From contig CAUYUJ010018544.1 in the NCBI GenBank assembly GCA_963575745.1, positions 87,501 through 151,500 of the forward strand: a stretch of 64,000 nucleotides of DNA, read 5' to 3'. The notes beneath the pieces were generated by a model. It had not been told where the DNA came from and made no database searches. It saw only the letters and a list, made by a program, of their open reading frames with translations. The position numbers were made by a program, and so were the translations under genes. Origin of the DNA: Prorocentrum cordatum. Its lineage: Eukaryota; Sar; Dinophyceae; Prorocentrales; Prorocentraceae. Of the stretch, positions 20,651 to 30,844 are shown in pieces. Positions within the stretch are counted from its first letter, which is position 1; every line of letters begins with the position of its first letter.

Positions 20651-21069
20651 GATTTTTTTGCGTCGCGGCGCGGCAGAGGCAATCCTCTCGCGCGCTCCTA
20701 GCAGCTGGGGCAGAGCGTACTGATCGTCAGGCTGCAAGAGAAAGAGACAGTGCAGAAGGCGGGGAATGACACTCACAGCACCAAGGTATTCGGCATGAGT
20801 GGCCGGTGTGGCCATCAGTTGCTGAGTCGTTCTGGCAGTGGGAGTGGAGCTGCGTCGCGCCCACACCTAGGGGCTGAGGCAAAGGCTGCAGGCTCTGGAG
20901 GCAAGATATTCCCAAACTCGGAATTCCAGGCTAAGGTGGGGAGGGCTGGGGCGTTGCTTCCAGGAGCAAGGCTTTCATACCTTCGCGTGTCAAAAGAGTT
21001 CTGCAAGGGAAAGCGTCAGCCCGACGCTGACAAATTAGTTGCGTCCAGCTTGATTGTCTTGAATTGATC
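20651..21069. other. Low-copy sequence, no recognised gene
   Basis: Less repetitive and of lower GC than its surroundings. Frames are short in all registers. An exon cannot be excluded but nothing identifies one. Confidence 0.4.
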
Positions 21070-21247
21070 GGGGCGGGTTTTTTCAGAGGGCGGCGGGGCT
21101 TCTCAGAAATCCTCGCGCTGGCAAGTTGTCTAACCGCTATCCGAAGCCACCAGCGTCTTCTCAGAAGGCGCGAAGACTTCTGAAAAGCCCCGCCGCCCTC
21201 TGAGAAGGCCTGCTCATGTTCAGTTCCCCCTGGGGCTCGCCGCCGAC
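21070..21247. mobile_element. MITE family B, copy 3 (left end deleted)
   Basis: GAGGGCGGCGGGGCTTCTCA on the left pairs with CCCCGCCGCCCTCTGAGAAG on the right. The right end continues to CTGGGGCTCGCCGCCGAC, while the matching outer part is missing on the left. Confidence 0.7.
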
Positions 21248-21693
21248 ATGGATCAACGCCGGGGGCCCCGAACGGTGCGGTGACCACACCGCCTGGTGAG
21301 GTCGCTGGGGGGTTCCGAGGTCACCAAATAGTCCGTTACAGCCGGGCCGAGGTACAAGATCGAGGTCGGCTCGCGGAAGTACCCTCCTGCTCTGCGTGTC
21401 TGGGGGGCGCTTGTGTGTTTGCACCCTGGGGAGGGCACCCTCGGATGCTCTGCTCGTCTGGGCCGACAGAGGGCCCAGTTTCCCGTGTGGGGGGCGTTTC
21501 TTTTCGGCGTGGGCCCGCCTGCACCGCACGGCTCCGGGGGCGCGCAGAGCGGCGGGCCCCGCCTCCGCACACGGCATCGGCGCCCTCCGTCGCCGCATCT
21601 CGCGCGGGCCGCGCCGCGCTTCTCGGGGGGGCCGCGCTCCCCGATCCGCGGGCGCTGGCGCGGCCGCGCGCCCCGGGGTCCACGCTGCCCTGG
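21248..21693. other. GC-rich sequence, no gene recognised
   Basis: Overlapping open frames on both strands reflect composition. No domain is visible. Confidence 0.4.
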
Positions 21694-21845
21694 TTCGGCC
21701 ACGCGCGGAGGGGCGCCAGGGGGGGGGGCGGGGAGGGGAGGTTCTTTACAGACGCCCCTGCTTCTCAGACGGCGCGGGGCGCACCTGCGGATGCAAGGCC
21801 GGCGCCTTTTCTGAGGAGCAGCCTCCTTCTTGGAGAAGTTCGGAA
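21694..21845. mobile_element. MITE family J, copy 1 (partial)
   Basis: Starts TTCGGCCACGCGCGGAGGGG and has CCCCTGCTTCTCAGACGGCG and GCCGGCGCCTTTTCTGAGGA in the same order as the 23447, 45637 and 51535 copies. The right terminus is not clear. Confidence 0.6.
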
Positions 21846-22130
21846 GCCGGGCAAGGGCTGCTAAATCCGTGGCTGCTAAAATCGACCTCCAGGAAGTTGT
21901 CTTCGTCCTTCTGGGAAGAAGCCCGTTGATTGTTTCGCGTGCCGCGCCTCATTCTTCGAAGTTGTTTTTTCCTTCCGGGAGGGCCGTTTTAGCAGCCTCG
22001 GTTTTAGCAGCCTTCGCCCAGCTTCCGAGAATCCTTCCCCCGCGCACCTGCGAATGCAAGGCCAGCGCCTTTATTAAGGAGCGGCCTGCTTTGGAGAAGC
22101 CTCCCCCCCTCCCCCATCCCCCGGCTTTTT
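21846..22130. other. Family J/B-like debris
   Basis: GAGAATCCTTCCCCCGCGCA, GCGCCTTTATTAAGGAGCGG and AAGCCTCCCCCCCTCCCCC indicate a second, heavily eroded element of the same TTCTCAGAAG superfamily. No gene is seen. Confidence 0.45.
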
Positions 22131-22299
22131 CAGGAGGGGAAAAAACACACAGACACAATTAATCGTCGGTTCCCAGAAAATTTGGGAAAAATATGGGAAT
22201 TGGGCGGGAAGACAAAAGCCCAGAAAAGATAGGAAAATATTGGGAATTGTTTTATTTGTGTGTGTGTGTTTATTTGTGGGTCCTGGGGCCCCTTCACTT
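22131..22299. repeat. AT-rich dispersed repeat, copy 2
   Basis: Same landmarks as 3828-3970: CAGGAGGGGAAAAAACACAC, several GGGAAAAATATGGGAAT-like words, TTTATTTGTGGGTCCTGGGG. It is longer by an internal duplication. Confidence 0.8.
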
Positions 22300-22640
22300 T
22301 TGCGTGCGCGCCGCCCGCTGGTCCACGCGGGCGCGTGCCCGAGAGTCGGGTCTGGGGGGCCCGCCCTGGCAGCCGGGCGCCGCGGCACAGAGCACGTCGG
22401 GCGTTGCCCTTTCGCGATCTGCTCGGGGGCACACGTTTCTCCTATCTTCGGATTCCGAACTCCCGAAACGGCCCAAGGAGTTCAAAAAATCGCCCCAAGA
22501 CGGCACAGAAGGCCCTCAACACGTCCCGAGAGGGACCCCAAGCAGCCCCAAAAACCTGCGAGACGGCGCCAGAACCCCCCAAGAGTGGCCCAGGAGGGAG
22601 GAGTCGAACTGGCCTTGGGAGTTTGTTCCTCCAAGATGAG
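22300..22640. other. Low-copy sequence, no gene
   Basis: Contains CCCAAGAC and GGCCC-rich words in the reverse sense of the dispersed family at 30300 and 42895, so it may be a decayed inverted copy. Confidence 0.4.
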
Positions 22641-22985
22641 CTCAAGTCGTCGTCGTCAGTGTCGTCATTGTCGTCGTCGTCGCCCTTGTCGTCGTCGTCG
22701 TCATCGCCCTTGTCTTTGTCGTCGGCGTCGCCCAATGACCTGCAGCATGCACACAAGACGCCCTCACGACACTCCCAAGATGCCCCAACACGGCGGAACC
22801 GTTGCGCCCAGGACAGGCCCGCCCCGTCGTGTTCGATGGCATCTTCGTCGTCGTCGTCGTGTCGTCGTCATTGTCGTCGTCCTTGTCGTCGTCGTCTTCG
22901 TCGTCATCCTTGTCGTCACTGTTCTCGTCGTCCTCCTCTTCGTCTTCGTCGTCGCCGCCGTCGTCGCCGCCGGGCGGCGCGGAAA
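22641..22985. repeat. GTC/TCG trinucleotide arrays
   Basis: GTCGTCGTC with CTT and ATT variants at 22645-22735 and 22840-22970. The Asp- and Thr-rich minus frames are repeat translations. Confidence 0.9.
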
Positions 22986-23446
22986 AGGAGGCGGGCGGAA
23001 GGGCCGGCTTCCTGAGAGGGCCCTGCCCCCCCACGCCACGTGTCGTCTTCGTCGTCGTCGGCGTTGTCGTCCCGTGAGATCCGACGTTGTGAAAAATAGC
23101 GACGTCATTATCTAACAAACGGAGCCCTAGACCCCATCTTTCTGCGGCACGTTTCGAGCAGGATCGATCTGCGATGGCCACGGAGCCCGAAGCTGGGCGA
23201 AGACGCTTGCTGTGGAAAAACATGCAACGGCCAGATCCGAGGGTCGGCGTCGGCGTCGTCGTCGTCGTTGCCAGCTCGTGGTCGTCGGCTTCGTCGCCGT
23301 CGAGGTCTCGACACATGTTGCCGGATCGGCTTCTCGTCCTGAGCTGTTGTCTGACGGTCCCGGTGCCCAGCGGGGTTCCCGGATGCCGACAATAGCAGCA
23401 AAGAAAGCACAACAGAAACGCCCGTCGTGACCTTTTCACGACTATT
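22986..23446. other. Low-copy sequence, no gene
   Basis: Contains short GTCGTC runs at 23045 and 23250-23280. Nothing is recognised. Confidence 0.4.
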
Positions 23447-23604
23447 GGTCGGCCACGCGCAGAAGGGGTAGGGGGAGGCGGGAAAGCTTCTCAGAAGCAC
23501 CCCTGTTTCTGAGAAGGCGCGGGCTTCGTCTGTATAGGTAGGGCGGGCGCCTTCTAAGAAACAGCCGCCTTCGAAGAAGCCATACCGCCTCTACCCGCCG
23601 CCAA
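23447..23604. mobile_element. MITE family J, copy 2
   Basis: GGTCGGCCACGCGCAGAAGG at the left, CTTCTCAGAAGCACCCCTGT and GGCGCCTTCTAAGAAACAGC inside, and CCTCTACCCGCCGCCAAC at the right. The outer arms pair imperfectly. Confidence 0.7.
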
Positions 23605-23786
23605 CTATCGACTACACGTAAGACATGACCCTTCGCCTGAGTGACACTTGGTGCGTGCCCATTGGCCCATTGAGGTCCCCGATCGCCGGACGCGCTGCGA
23701 CGGCAGCGTCTTGCGCGCTCGGGTTAGGTCCTCCGAGGACCCCCCTGAAGCTACGCATCACAGGTCACTCTTTGCCTAGGGTCATT

Positions 23787-23925
23787 CTTGCATGTAGCCG
23801 AAACAACGTAAGGCGGGGCTGGACCCAAACGCTGTTTTGTTGGACGTCGGCTCTGCCCTGTTTCTCGTAACAAAACGAAGCTTTTAGGTCCAGCCCTGCT
23901 TGCGTGTAACCGGAACAATGTAAGG
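23787..23925. mobile_element. hAT-like MITE family E, copy 1, between 27-bp direct repeats
   Basis: The element at 23814-23898 has inverted ends CGGGGCTGGACCCAAACG and CTTTTAGGTCCAGCCCTG. It is bracketed exactly by an imperfect 27-bp direct repeat (23787-23813 and 23899-23925, both CTTGC...GTAAGG, about four mismatches). Other copies are at 32754 and 45267. Confidence 0.75.
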
Positions 23926-24092
23926 AGCCGTCGGCGTCGGCGTCGGCGCTCGCGGCCCGAGAGTCGCCCTCGAGCGCCAAGCGCGCGGAGGCCTCCGCCG
24001 GCGAGGAGCCCTCGGGCGCGCCCGCCGGCGAGGGGGCGCCGCGGACGCTGGCCGGGTTCGCGCTGCCCGACTTCCGGACAGGAGGACCCGGA
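23926..24092. other. Short GC-rich spacer
   Basis: GTCGGCGTCGGCGTC then CCTCGAGCGCCAAGC. No gene is seen. Confidence 0.4.
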
Positions 24093-24094
24093 GA

Positions 24095-24126
<32 letters not shown>

Positions 24127-24770
24127 GAGGAGGAGGAGGAGGAGGAGGAGGAGGAGGAGGAGGGAGGAGGGGGGGGAGGAGGGGGAGGAGGGGAGGAGGA
24201 GGAGGAAGGGCAGGGGAGGGAAGGGGAGAGTGAGGAGGGAGGGAGGAGAGAGGAGCAGCGGGTAGGAGGAGGGTGGGGAGGGGAGGAGGAGGAGGAGGAG
24301 GAGGAGGAGGAGGAGAGGAGGAGGAGGAGGAGGAGGAGGAGGAGGGGGAGAGGAGGAGGAGGAAGGGCAGAGGGAGGGAAAGGGAGAGAGTGAGGGAGGA
24401 GGGAGGAGGAGGAGGAGGCAGCGGGAGGGGAGGCGGGGAGGGGGGAGGAGGAGGAGGAGGAGGAGGAAGAGGAGAGGGGGCGGAGGAGGAGGAGGAGGAG
24501 GAGGAGGAGGAGGAGGAGGAGGAGGAGGAGGAGGAGGAGGAGGAGGGGAGGGGAGGGGGAGGGGGCGGGGGCGGGGGAGGAGGAGGGTGAGGGGGAGGAG
24601 GAGGGGGAGGGGGAGGAGCATGGGAAACAGCAGGAGGAGGACGGAGGACAGGGTGGAGAAGGAGGAGTAGGGGCACGTGGAGGAGGAGCAGGGAGGAGAA
24701 GGAGGAGGAGGAGGCGGAGGGAGGAGGGAGGAGGAGGGAGGAGGGGGGAAAGGAGGAACGGTGAGGAGGA
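24093..24770. repeat. Very long GGA polypurine tract
   Basis: About 680 bp in which the plus strand is almost entirely A and G. Long GGA runs contain a block duplicated around GGAAGGGCAGGGGAGGG (about 24207) and GGAAGGGCAGAGGGAGG (about 24361). The 303- and 413-codon minus frames (Pro, Ser, Leu) come from the array. Confidence 0.97.
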
Positions 24771-25220
24771 CCCTGTCCACCCGAAGATTACCTATACGAC
24801 CCCCTTCGGGTGATAAGGAGATTGGTAGGGGGAGACGAACCAACTGACGACAACTGCGATAGCGGTGATGATGACGATGCTGGTGATGCGCCCTCGAGTT
24901 GGCGACGACGCGTGGTGACGATGCTGCGTCGCGATGTGGTCCCACTATCGATCCCACTCGACCAACCTCACCATCGGGACACCACCAGGGCACCATATGG
25001 CCAATCATAAATGCAACCACTACTGTGCTGTGATGGTTGGTGCTAAGTGTTTTTACTCCATCGCAGTCACTATCGGTACCGCTGTCGAACTCACTCTCTA
25101 TGACCGATCTCACTACCGAATTCACCCGAGGCTTCGAATTTGGGTTTCCTCATCCCCGCGCTCGTGTTGTCATGTATGTTGCCTCGGGACGCTCGCGGCC
25201 ACAAGTGAAATCGCTTAGGC
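24771..25220. other. Transition sequence, no gene
   Basis: Includes a small hairpin CACCCGAAG...CTTCGGGTG at 24778-24811 and isolated GATCTCACTA words that foreshadow the minisatellite downstream. Confidence 0.5.
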
Positions 25221-26260
25221 AGATGTGTGTGTCTACCGGACACCATCAGGACACCAATCGGGACACCACTCGGGACACCAATCAGCACACCAATCAGGAC
25301 ACCGACTGGACATTACTTGTTCAATATCACAGTCGATCCCGTGGCTGGCGATGCTGACATTGAGAACCGTTCGGCGTATCGGGTTTTCTGTGATTCCCCC
25401 CCCACGAAGTCTCACTACGGACACCATCGAAACACCACCAGGACACTCATCGGGACACCAATAAGGACACCATCGGAACACCACTCGAGGCACCCATCGG
25501 GACACCACCAGGACACCACCGAGACACCATCGAAACACCACCAGGACACCAGGACATCAACCAGGACACCAATCGGGACACCAATCGAGGCACCAAACAG
25601 GACACCATCTCACTATTGAGCTCATTATCGATCTCATTATCGATCTCGCTATCGGTCTCACTCGATCGATCCCCCATCGGTCTCACTCGAACGATCTCAC
25701 GTTTGATCTCACTCTAGATCTCACAAGTGATCCCATTGGCGACCTCATTATCGATCTCACAATCGATCTCACTATCGGTCTCATTATCGATCTCACCACG
25801 GGACACCACGGGACACCGACGACACTCCGACGGGACACCGAAGACACAGACGGGACACACGCCGGATACCGACGGGAAACCACGGGACACCATCGGCACA
25901 CCATCGGGACACAAACCGATATCATGTTCTCATGTTCGACCTCCCCATCGATCTCACTCGCTCGGTCTCACTATCTATACCACTCGATTGATCTCACGAT
26001 CGATCTCACTATCGCTCTCACTACCGATCTCACTATCGATCTCAGGATCGATCTCACCACGGAACAAGACAGGACACCGAGGGGACACCCGCGGGACACC
26101 GACGGGACACCACGGGACACCATCGGGACACCGTCGGGGCACCAATCGATCTCATCGATATCACTATCGATCTTACCATCGGTCTTACTATCGGTCTCAC
26201 TCGCTCGACCTCACTATCGATCACTATAGGGCTCTCACTATCGATCTCACCACTGGACAC
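25221..26260. repeat. Interleaved 12-bp minisatellites
   Basis: Two 12-bp motifs alternate in blocks: GGGACACCAATC-like (about 25240-25310, 25430-25610, 25800-25920, 26070-26145) and GATCTCACTATC-like (about 25615-25800, 25940-26070, 26150-26250). Twelve is a multiple of three, so frames such as 25227-25619 read as Thr-Pro-Ile-Gly repeats. These are not genes. Confidence 0.9.
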
Positions 26261-26329
26261 CGACGGGACTCCGCATGCTCGCGATTTTTGGGCCAGGAGA
26301 GAGGGGCCAAGCCTGGATCGGAGCTCCGA

Positions 26330-26331
26330 TG

Positions 26332-26363
<32 letters not shown>

Positions 26364-26390
26364 CGACGAAGAGGCCCCGACGACGACGAT
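26330..26390. repeat. Short GAC array
   Basis: GACGACGACGACGAC at 26331-26362 with GGCGAC variants. Confidence 0.9.
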
Positions 26391-28340
26391 GGGTGGTCCG
26401 CATTCTCCCCCCTCCGTCCTCCAGGGCCGCCGCGAGGGTGCAAAGTCAGCCGCGCTCCGCGGCCTGGGCGATGCCAGAGCGAGGCGCGGGCCCCTCCTCC
26501 TGTTCCGGGGAAAGGGGGGGGGCGGGCGGCGCGAAGGCGCGAGGGCAATCGCGCTCCGCGGAGCGCGGAGCGCGGAGATTGCTGCCCGAAGTCGTCCTCC
26601 CAGACCTGATGGGCAAGGGTGGGCCCCCTGGCGGAGCGGAGCGCGCACGCCCTTGGCGTTCGCGTCGCTTCGTTTCGTTTCCTCCTTCCGCCTCCTCGTT
26701 GCTCCTTCCTCCCCATGTTCCTCGTCTTTTTGTTCACGTTGCGGGGACTAGGCTACATCCCCAGGACGACAGTGTGTTCCTCTGGGGCCCGAAACGACGG
26801 TTGGAAGTCTTGAGCCGACGCGTGTGGGATAAACGCCGTCGGATCCAATTCGGCTTGCGTGAATCCAATTGTGATGTTGGTTTGTGGTTCTGTGGATCCG
26901 ATTTCCGCCCGCACGGATCCGAATTCGAATGTTGCAGTTCCGATATCCGTCTTGTTTTTTGGCACGGATCCGATTTCTACACGGGGGACAGGAAGAACTC
27001 GGACACGCGGACCCCGCAACCGCAACCCGCCCGTGTTGAGATTCGGGGAAGGTGGGTTCTGTAATCAATTTCCGAGGATGGATCCTGCTCTGTCTCGCGC
27101 GGTCCCATCAACTCTCCGCACGCGCGGGCCCCGCTCAACATGAAAACATATCTCTCCTCCTGGTTGTTGCAAACAGCTCGTCCAGACGCCGTGCGGCCGG
27201 TGACGCCGATGTTGTCTCGCGAACTCCTCATCGCACTTCAAGGGGAAAGACCCTTGTCCTCAATAAGTAGGATCGTATGATCGCAGCGTCTAGGTGGCAT
27301 GGGTTATAGAAAGAGACGACCCACTTGGTTCGATGTCGCCTCAGCACAGTTGCCAGCAAGTGCGGGTGAAGGAAGGGCTAACAGAAGCGGAAAACGCAAG
27401 TAGGCCCGCTCATAGAGCATCCAGACTGGTATCATGAGTAGAAGGAGGTGGTGGTGGTGATGGAACAAACCGTAACAGATCATGGTGGACGCAGTATAAC
27501 GACGAGGTTTCCTCGACCTCTTCCTCCTCCTCCTCCTCATCCTCCTCTTCTCTCCTCCTTCTGCACAGGTAAACACACTGAATGCCCCCGAAGGCCTCTA
27601 GGAGCCCCCGAGTTCGTCCGAGAACCCTTCTCATAATGTCCCAGGGACAACCTCCGAAGGTTCCCGCATCCTGGAGCCCCCCCCCCGAACGCTGCCTCCG
27701 AGGGCCCCCGAGGACCCCATCGGAGGCCCGCGGAGTCGTCCAGAGACCTCCCGACGCATGCAGGAATTCCAGGAGTTTCTGAGCACGCTGCGCCGGAGTG
27801 GCCTCTGGTGTTGGCCCAGACGGCGTCGGACAGCTTCTCTTTGCAGCTGCGCTTGGCCTCGCGTCGGCGCGCGCAGCGCAGCGCTGCGCTCGCACCCGGC
27901 GCGCCTGGGTCTGGGCCGCTCCTCGACGTCGGCCACGGCGCATACGCGGCGCACCCTGCGGCGCGCGCTGCTTGCCCGATTCGGCGAAGAAGAATCATGC
28001 GTTCCGCCCTCCAATCGAGTTGCTTACTATTGAAAGTTGTTCGCGTCCTTGGAGAGACCCGTGGGGGGGACCCCGAAACAGCCACGACGCTGGCCCCGGT
28101 CGGACGTCGTCGCGATGCGGGCCAGCAGTGCCAGACCTGATCGTGGTGGCGCCCAACACGGTTTGCTTTCGCCGCGCTTTCGGGGTGTCTTTCGGGGCGG
28201 TCGACTCGAATTGGTGGAATGCCGCAGGTGCCGACTGGCGCTGAGGATCTTTCGAGCGGCGCATCGCCGATCGTGAATGCGGTACGACAGTAGCGGCCTG
28301 CGCGGTTGCGTTGAAACCCTACGGGTTCTTTAAAGCCGCG
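26391..28340. other. Low-copy region without a recognised gene
   Basis: Around 26815-27000 the words GGATCCGATTTC, GGATCCGAATTCG and GGATCCAATT recur every 25-55 bp. A CTC run lies at 27520-27560. The palindrome GCGCTCCGCGGAGCGCGGAG is at 26551-26575. Minus frames of up to 291 codons (27537-28412) show no domain. Confidence 0.5.
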
Positions 28341-28344
28341 CACC

Positions 28345-28863
28345 ATGGGTCGTTCTTGCCTAGGGCAATTCTTAAGTGTAGCCAATGACACCCAGACTTC
28401 CGACGCCCTCATCGATCAAGGACATTATGTCAACCGCACGCCCCACGGGTGGCTCCTCCGAGGCTTGTCCCTGACTACATACCCCCACGCGGGCACGAGG
28501 CACCTCGCGCCAGCAGGTGACCCTGACAGCCATACCTCCGATGCGCGATGTTGCTCAAAGCGCGGCCCCCCGGAGATCTTGGCCCTCTTCGCCCAGGACC
28601 AGCCTTCCACGGCCCGGGAGATCGAAAGCCCCGAAATACGAAAAATCATCACTGTACAAAATGAGGAATTTGCCCAAGAATTCTCCATGTTTCGCGAATG
28701 CGCTCCGGCTCTGACGATGCTTTGCGCCGACTCACACCGAGTGATTGACCTCTGCGTGTTTATGGTCGCGCCGCCGCGCCATTTTGGTTGCGCTTACTTG
28801 CTGGTCGCCACCAGGATCTCCACGCCACCGGGTTGGGAGTTTCGTTTCTGGCTCTTCTTCTGA
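28345..28863 (+). CDS. Hypothetical ORF, 172 codons, doubtful
   Basis: An open frame from a well-placed ATG (CACCATGGG) to TGA in DNA of moderate GC, not built from a tandem repeat. The product has a mixed composition with no signal peptide, membrane segment or motif that I recognise. Its first 40 bp (TTGCCTAGGGCAATTCTTAA, then GTGTAGCC) resemble 23770-23797, so the start lies in a dispersed repeat. There is no spliced-leader or splice evidence. It may be a chance frame or part of an eroded element. Confidence 0.2.
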   Translation: MGRSCLGQFLSVANDTQTSDALIDQGHYVNRTPHGWLLRGLSLTTYPHAGTRHLAPAGDPDSHTSDARCCSKRGPPEILALFAQDQPSTAREIESPEIRKIITVQNEEFAQEFSMFRECAPALTMLCADSHRVIDLCVFMVAPPRHFGCAYLLVATRISTPPGWEFRFWLFF

Positions 28864-28995
28864 GTGGCTGCCCGCGCGCTCGCTTCACTTGCCTCTCTTT
28901 TGTTGCTGCCTAGTCGCGGCCCGGCTAGTGTTCGGACGGCTTTCGACCTGCTTCGCGAGCCCGCAGACCAAAAAGAATGCGCTCCGAGTAATGAA

Positions 28996-29145
28996 CTGAT
29001 GCGTCGGCGATGCGGCTCGATGCGGAGCCCGATGTTCTGAACGCCGATGCAGCGCCGACGTCGTCGATGCATCGCCGATGTATTGGCGATGTGTTGGCGA
29101 TGCAGCGCGATCCTCCGACCCCGCTCTGGTCGGACCCTATTATTT
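28996..29145. mobile_element. MITE family A, copy 3 (left arm truncated)
   Basis: GATGCGTCGGCGATGCGGCT, then GGAGCCCGATGTTCT as in the 33508 copy. The right arm has GATGCAGCGCGATCCTCCGA and CCCCGCTCTGGTCGGACCC. Confidence 0.7.
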
Positions 29146-29295
29146 GAGCGACGCAGGAAAACGGAGTCGACTGCGCTGACATTCGCGCGCACGTTGCCCG
29201 CGCAATGTCTCGCGCGAGCGCCCTCGTTTCCAGCGTGCCGCGCTGGCGGCCCGCGTGAGCCACCGCGTCAGGTATCTCCGCCAGCCCGCGCAAGT

Positions 29296-29626
29296 CGGCA
29301 GCGAGCGGGGGGGGGGAAGTGCGAAGGGGCGGGCCTCCCCAGGAAGGCCCGGATGCCCTCCAGCCTTCTGAGGATTTGCTTGAGCCTCCCCCGACGGCAC
29401 CGAACACCGAGAACGTATGAGAGGGCCGGGAGGCTTCTGAGCAGCCCCGCGCCCTCTGAAAAACCCTTTTTTCCCTCTCACGCTTCTCGTCAAGGGCCAC
29501 GGCTCTTCCCGTCCCGCCCGCAGCGGGCGCGGTTCTGCACACACCCGCAGGGGGGGCCGGATGGACGCTCGCTCGCTCGCTGCTCCTTGTCCCTCTGGTT
29601 TCCCCCCCCCAGGCTCGCCGCCGAGG
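29296..29626. mobile_element. MITE family B, copy 4 (expanded)
   Basis: Left GGCAGCGAGCGGGGGGGGGG then GGGCGGGCCTCCCCAGGAAG. Right AGGCTCGCCGCCGAGG. The internal CTTCTGAGCAGCCCCGCGCC matches other B copies. An extra stretch of roughly 120 bp before the right end makes it longer than usual. Confidence 0.6.
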
Positions 29627-29637
29627 CTCGTCGAGCA

Positions 29638-29912
29638 CGCGGAGCCAGGAGGAGGGGAAGGAGGAACACAAGGAGGAACAGGAGGAGGAATGGAGGAAGA
29701 GGAGGAGGGAGGGGGAGGGGGAGGGGGAGGGGGAGGAGGGAGGGAGGGAGGAGGGAGGAGGAGGAGGAGGGGAGGAGGAGGAGGAGGAGGAGGAGGAGGA
29801 GGAGAGGAGAGGAGGAGGAGGAGGAGGAGGAGGGAGAGGAGGAGGAGGAAGGAAGTGGAGGAGGAAGTGGAGGAGGAGGAGGCGGAGGAGGAGGAGGAGG
29901 TCCTTTTGGGGG
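29638..29912. repeat. GGA polypurine array
   Basis: About 270 bp of GGAGGAGGA and GGGAGG on the plus strand. The Pro-, Ser- and Leu-rich minus frames (292 and 332 codons) arise from it. Confidence 0.95.
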
Positions 29913-30111
29913 GGTGGGCGCATCCCGCGCTGGAGGCCTGCGACGCCTCCGGAGGGCCTCGCCCCCCGCCGCGCGCAGGAGCCTCAGGCTCCAGCTCGGG
30001 CTCCGCGGCGAAGCCCAAGGCGAAGGGGGGCCTCAGGGCAGCGTTGCAGGCGCGGCCTCTCTTGTTGTTTCCGGGTGTAGCTTCTCCTTCGTGTTGCTGT
30101 TTGTGTTGTTT

Positions 30112-30188
30112 TGTCTCTCTCTCTCTCTCTCTTTCTCTTTCTCTTTCTCTGTCTCTTTTGTTGTTTCTCTCTCTCTCTCTCTCTCTCT

Positions 30189-30220
<32 letters not shown>

Positions 30221-30300
30221 ATATATATATATATATATATTCTTAAAACATAAGAATGTGTGTTGTTTTCTCTCTCTCTCTCTCTCTAGTATCCCCCCCC
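30112..30300. repeat. TC and TA dinucleotide repeats
   Basis: TCTCTCTCTC at 30117-30187, TATATATATA at 30188-30241, a small hairpin TTCTTAAAACATAAGAA, then TCTCTCTC at 30269-30288. Confidence 0.97.
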
Positions 30301-30800
30301 TCTCTCTCTTAATCCTGGTCCCTCTGGGCAACTTTGGAGGCCTCTTGGACCTGTTCTGGGGCGGTCTGGGGGCCGTGTTGTTTTGTCTTGAGGCCATCTT
30401 GGGCCGTCTGGAGCCCGCCCGAGGGCCCTCTTGGAGCGTCTTGTGGGCGTCTTGGGCCCCTCTTGGGCCGTCCTGTGCTCGTCTCGGGGCCCTCTTGGGC
30501 GCCTATTGGGCCATCTTGAGGCGATCTCGGGGGACTCGTCGGCCGTCTCGAGTGCTCTGGAGACCGAGAAGCCGAGTATGCGAAAATGGCACCGAAGCCT
30601 AAGAAAAACCTAAGTTTGTGCCTCCTGGGTCCTGGAAGCCTCTTGGAAGTCGTCCTCTCTGGGGGGCCCCGCTCTTCCGTCGAGTGGCCATCCCAGGCCC
30701 ATCGTGGCCGTCTTGGGGCGCTCGTCGAGCCCTCAGCGCGCTTAGCTAGAACCCGAGATCCCTACGCCTTAACCTTTTCGGCTTGGCTTACAGGCGGCCC
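30301..30800. repeat. Dispersed low-complexity repeat LR1, copy a
   Basis: Imperfect repeats of TCTTGGGCCGTC, GCCCTCTTGG and GGAGC about every 10-20 bp. An A-rich island around 30570-30612 (ATGCGAAAATGGC then AAGCCTAAGAAAAACC) corresponds to A-rich islands in the other two copies. Confidence 0.75.
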
Positions 30801-30844
30801 GGATTAGTAGGTCGACCCTGCCAGATCAAGGGTGCCCTTTTTCT

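Noticed and set aside
24273-24590. Glu/Gly-rich acidic protein
   Set aside because: GGA array translation.
27537-28412. 291-codon minus ORF as a gene
   Set aside because: Mixed composition but no recognisable domain. Overlapping frames on both strands are also open.
28760-28795. Dinoflagellate spliced-leader relic (GCCATTTTGG)
   Set aside because: Only ten bases match. The rest of the leader and its 3' AG-rich context are absent. No other match was seen in the window.
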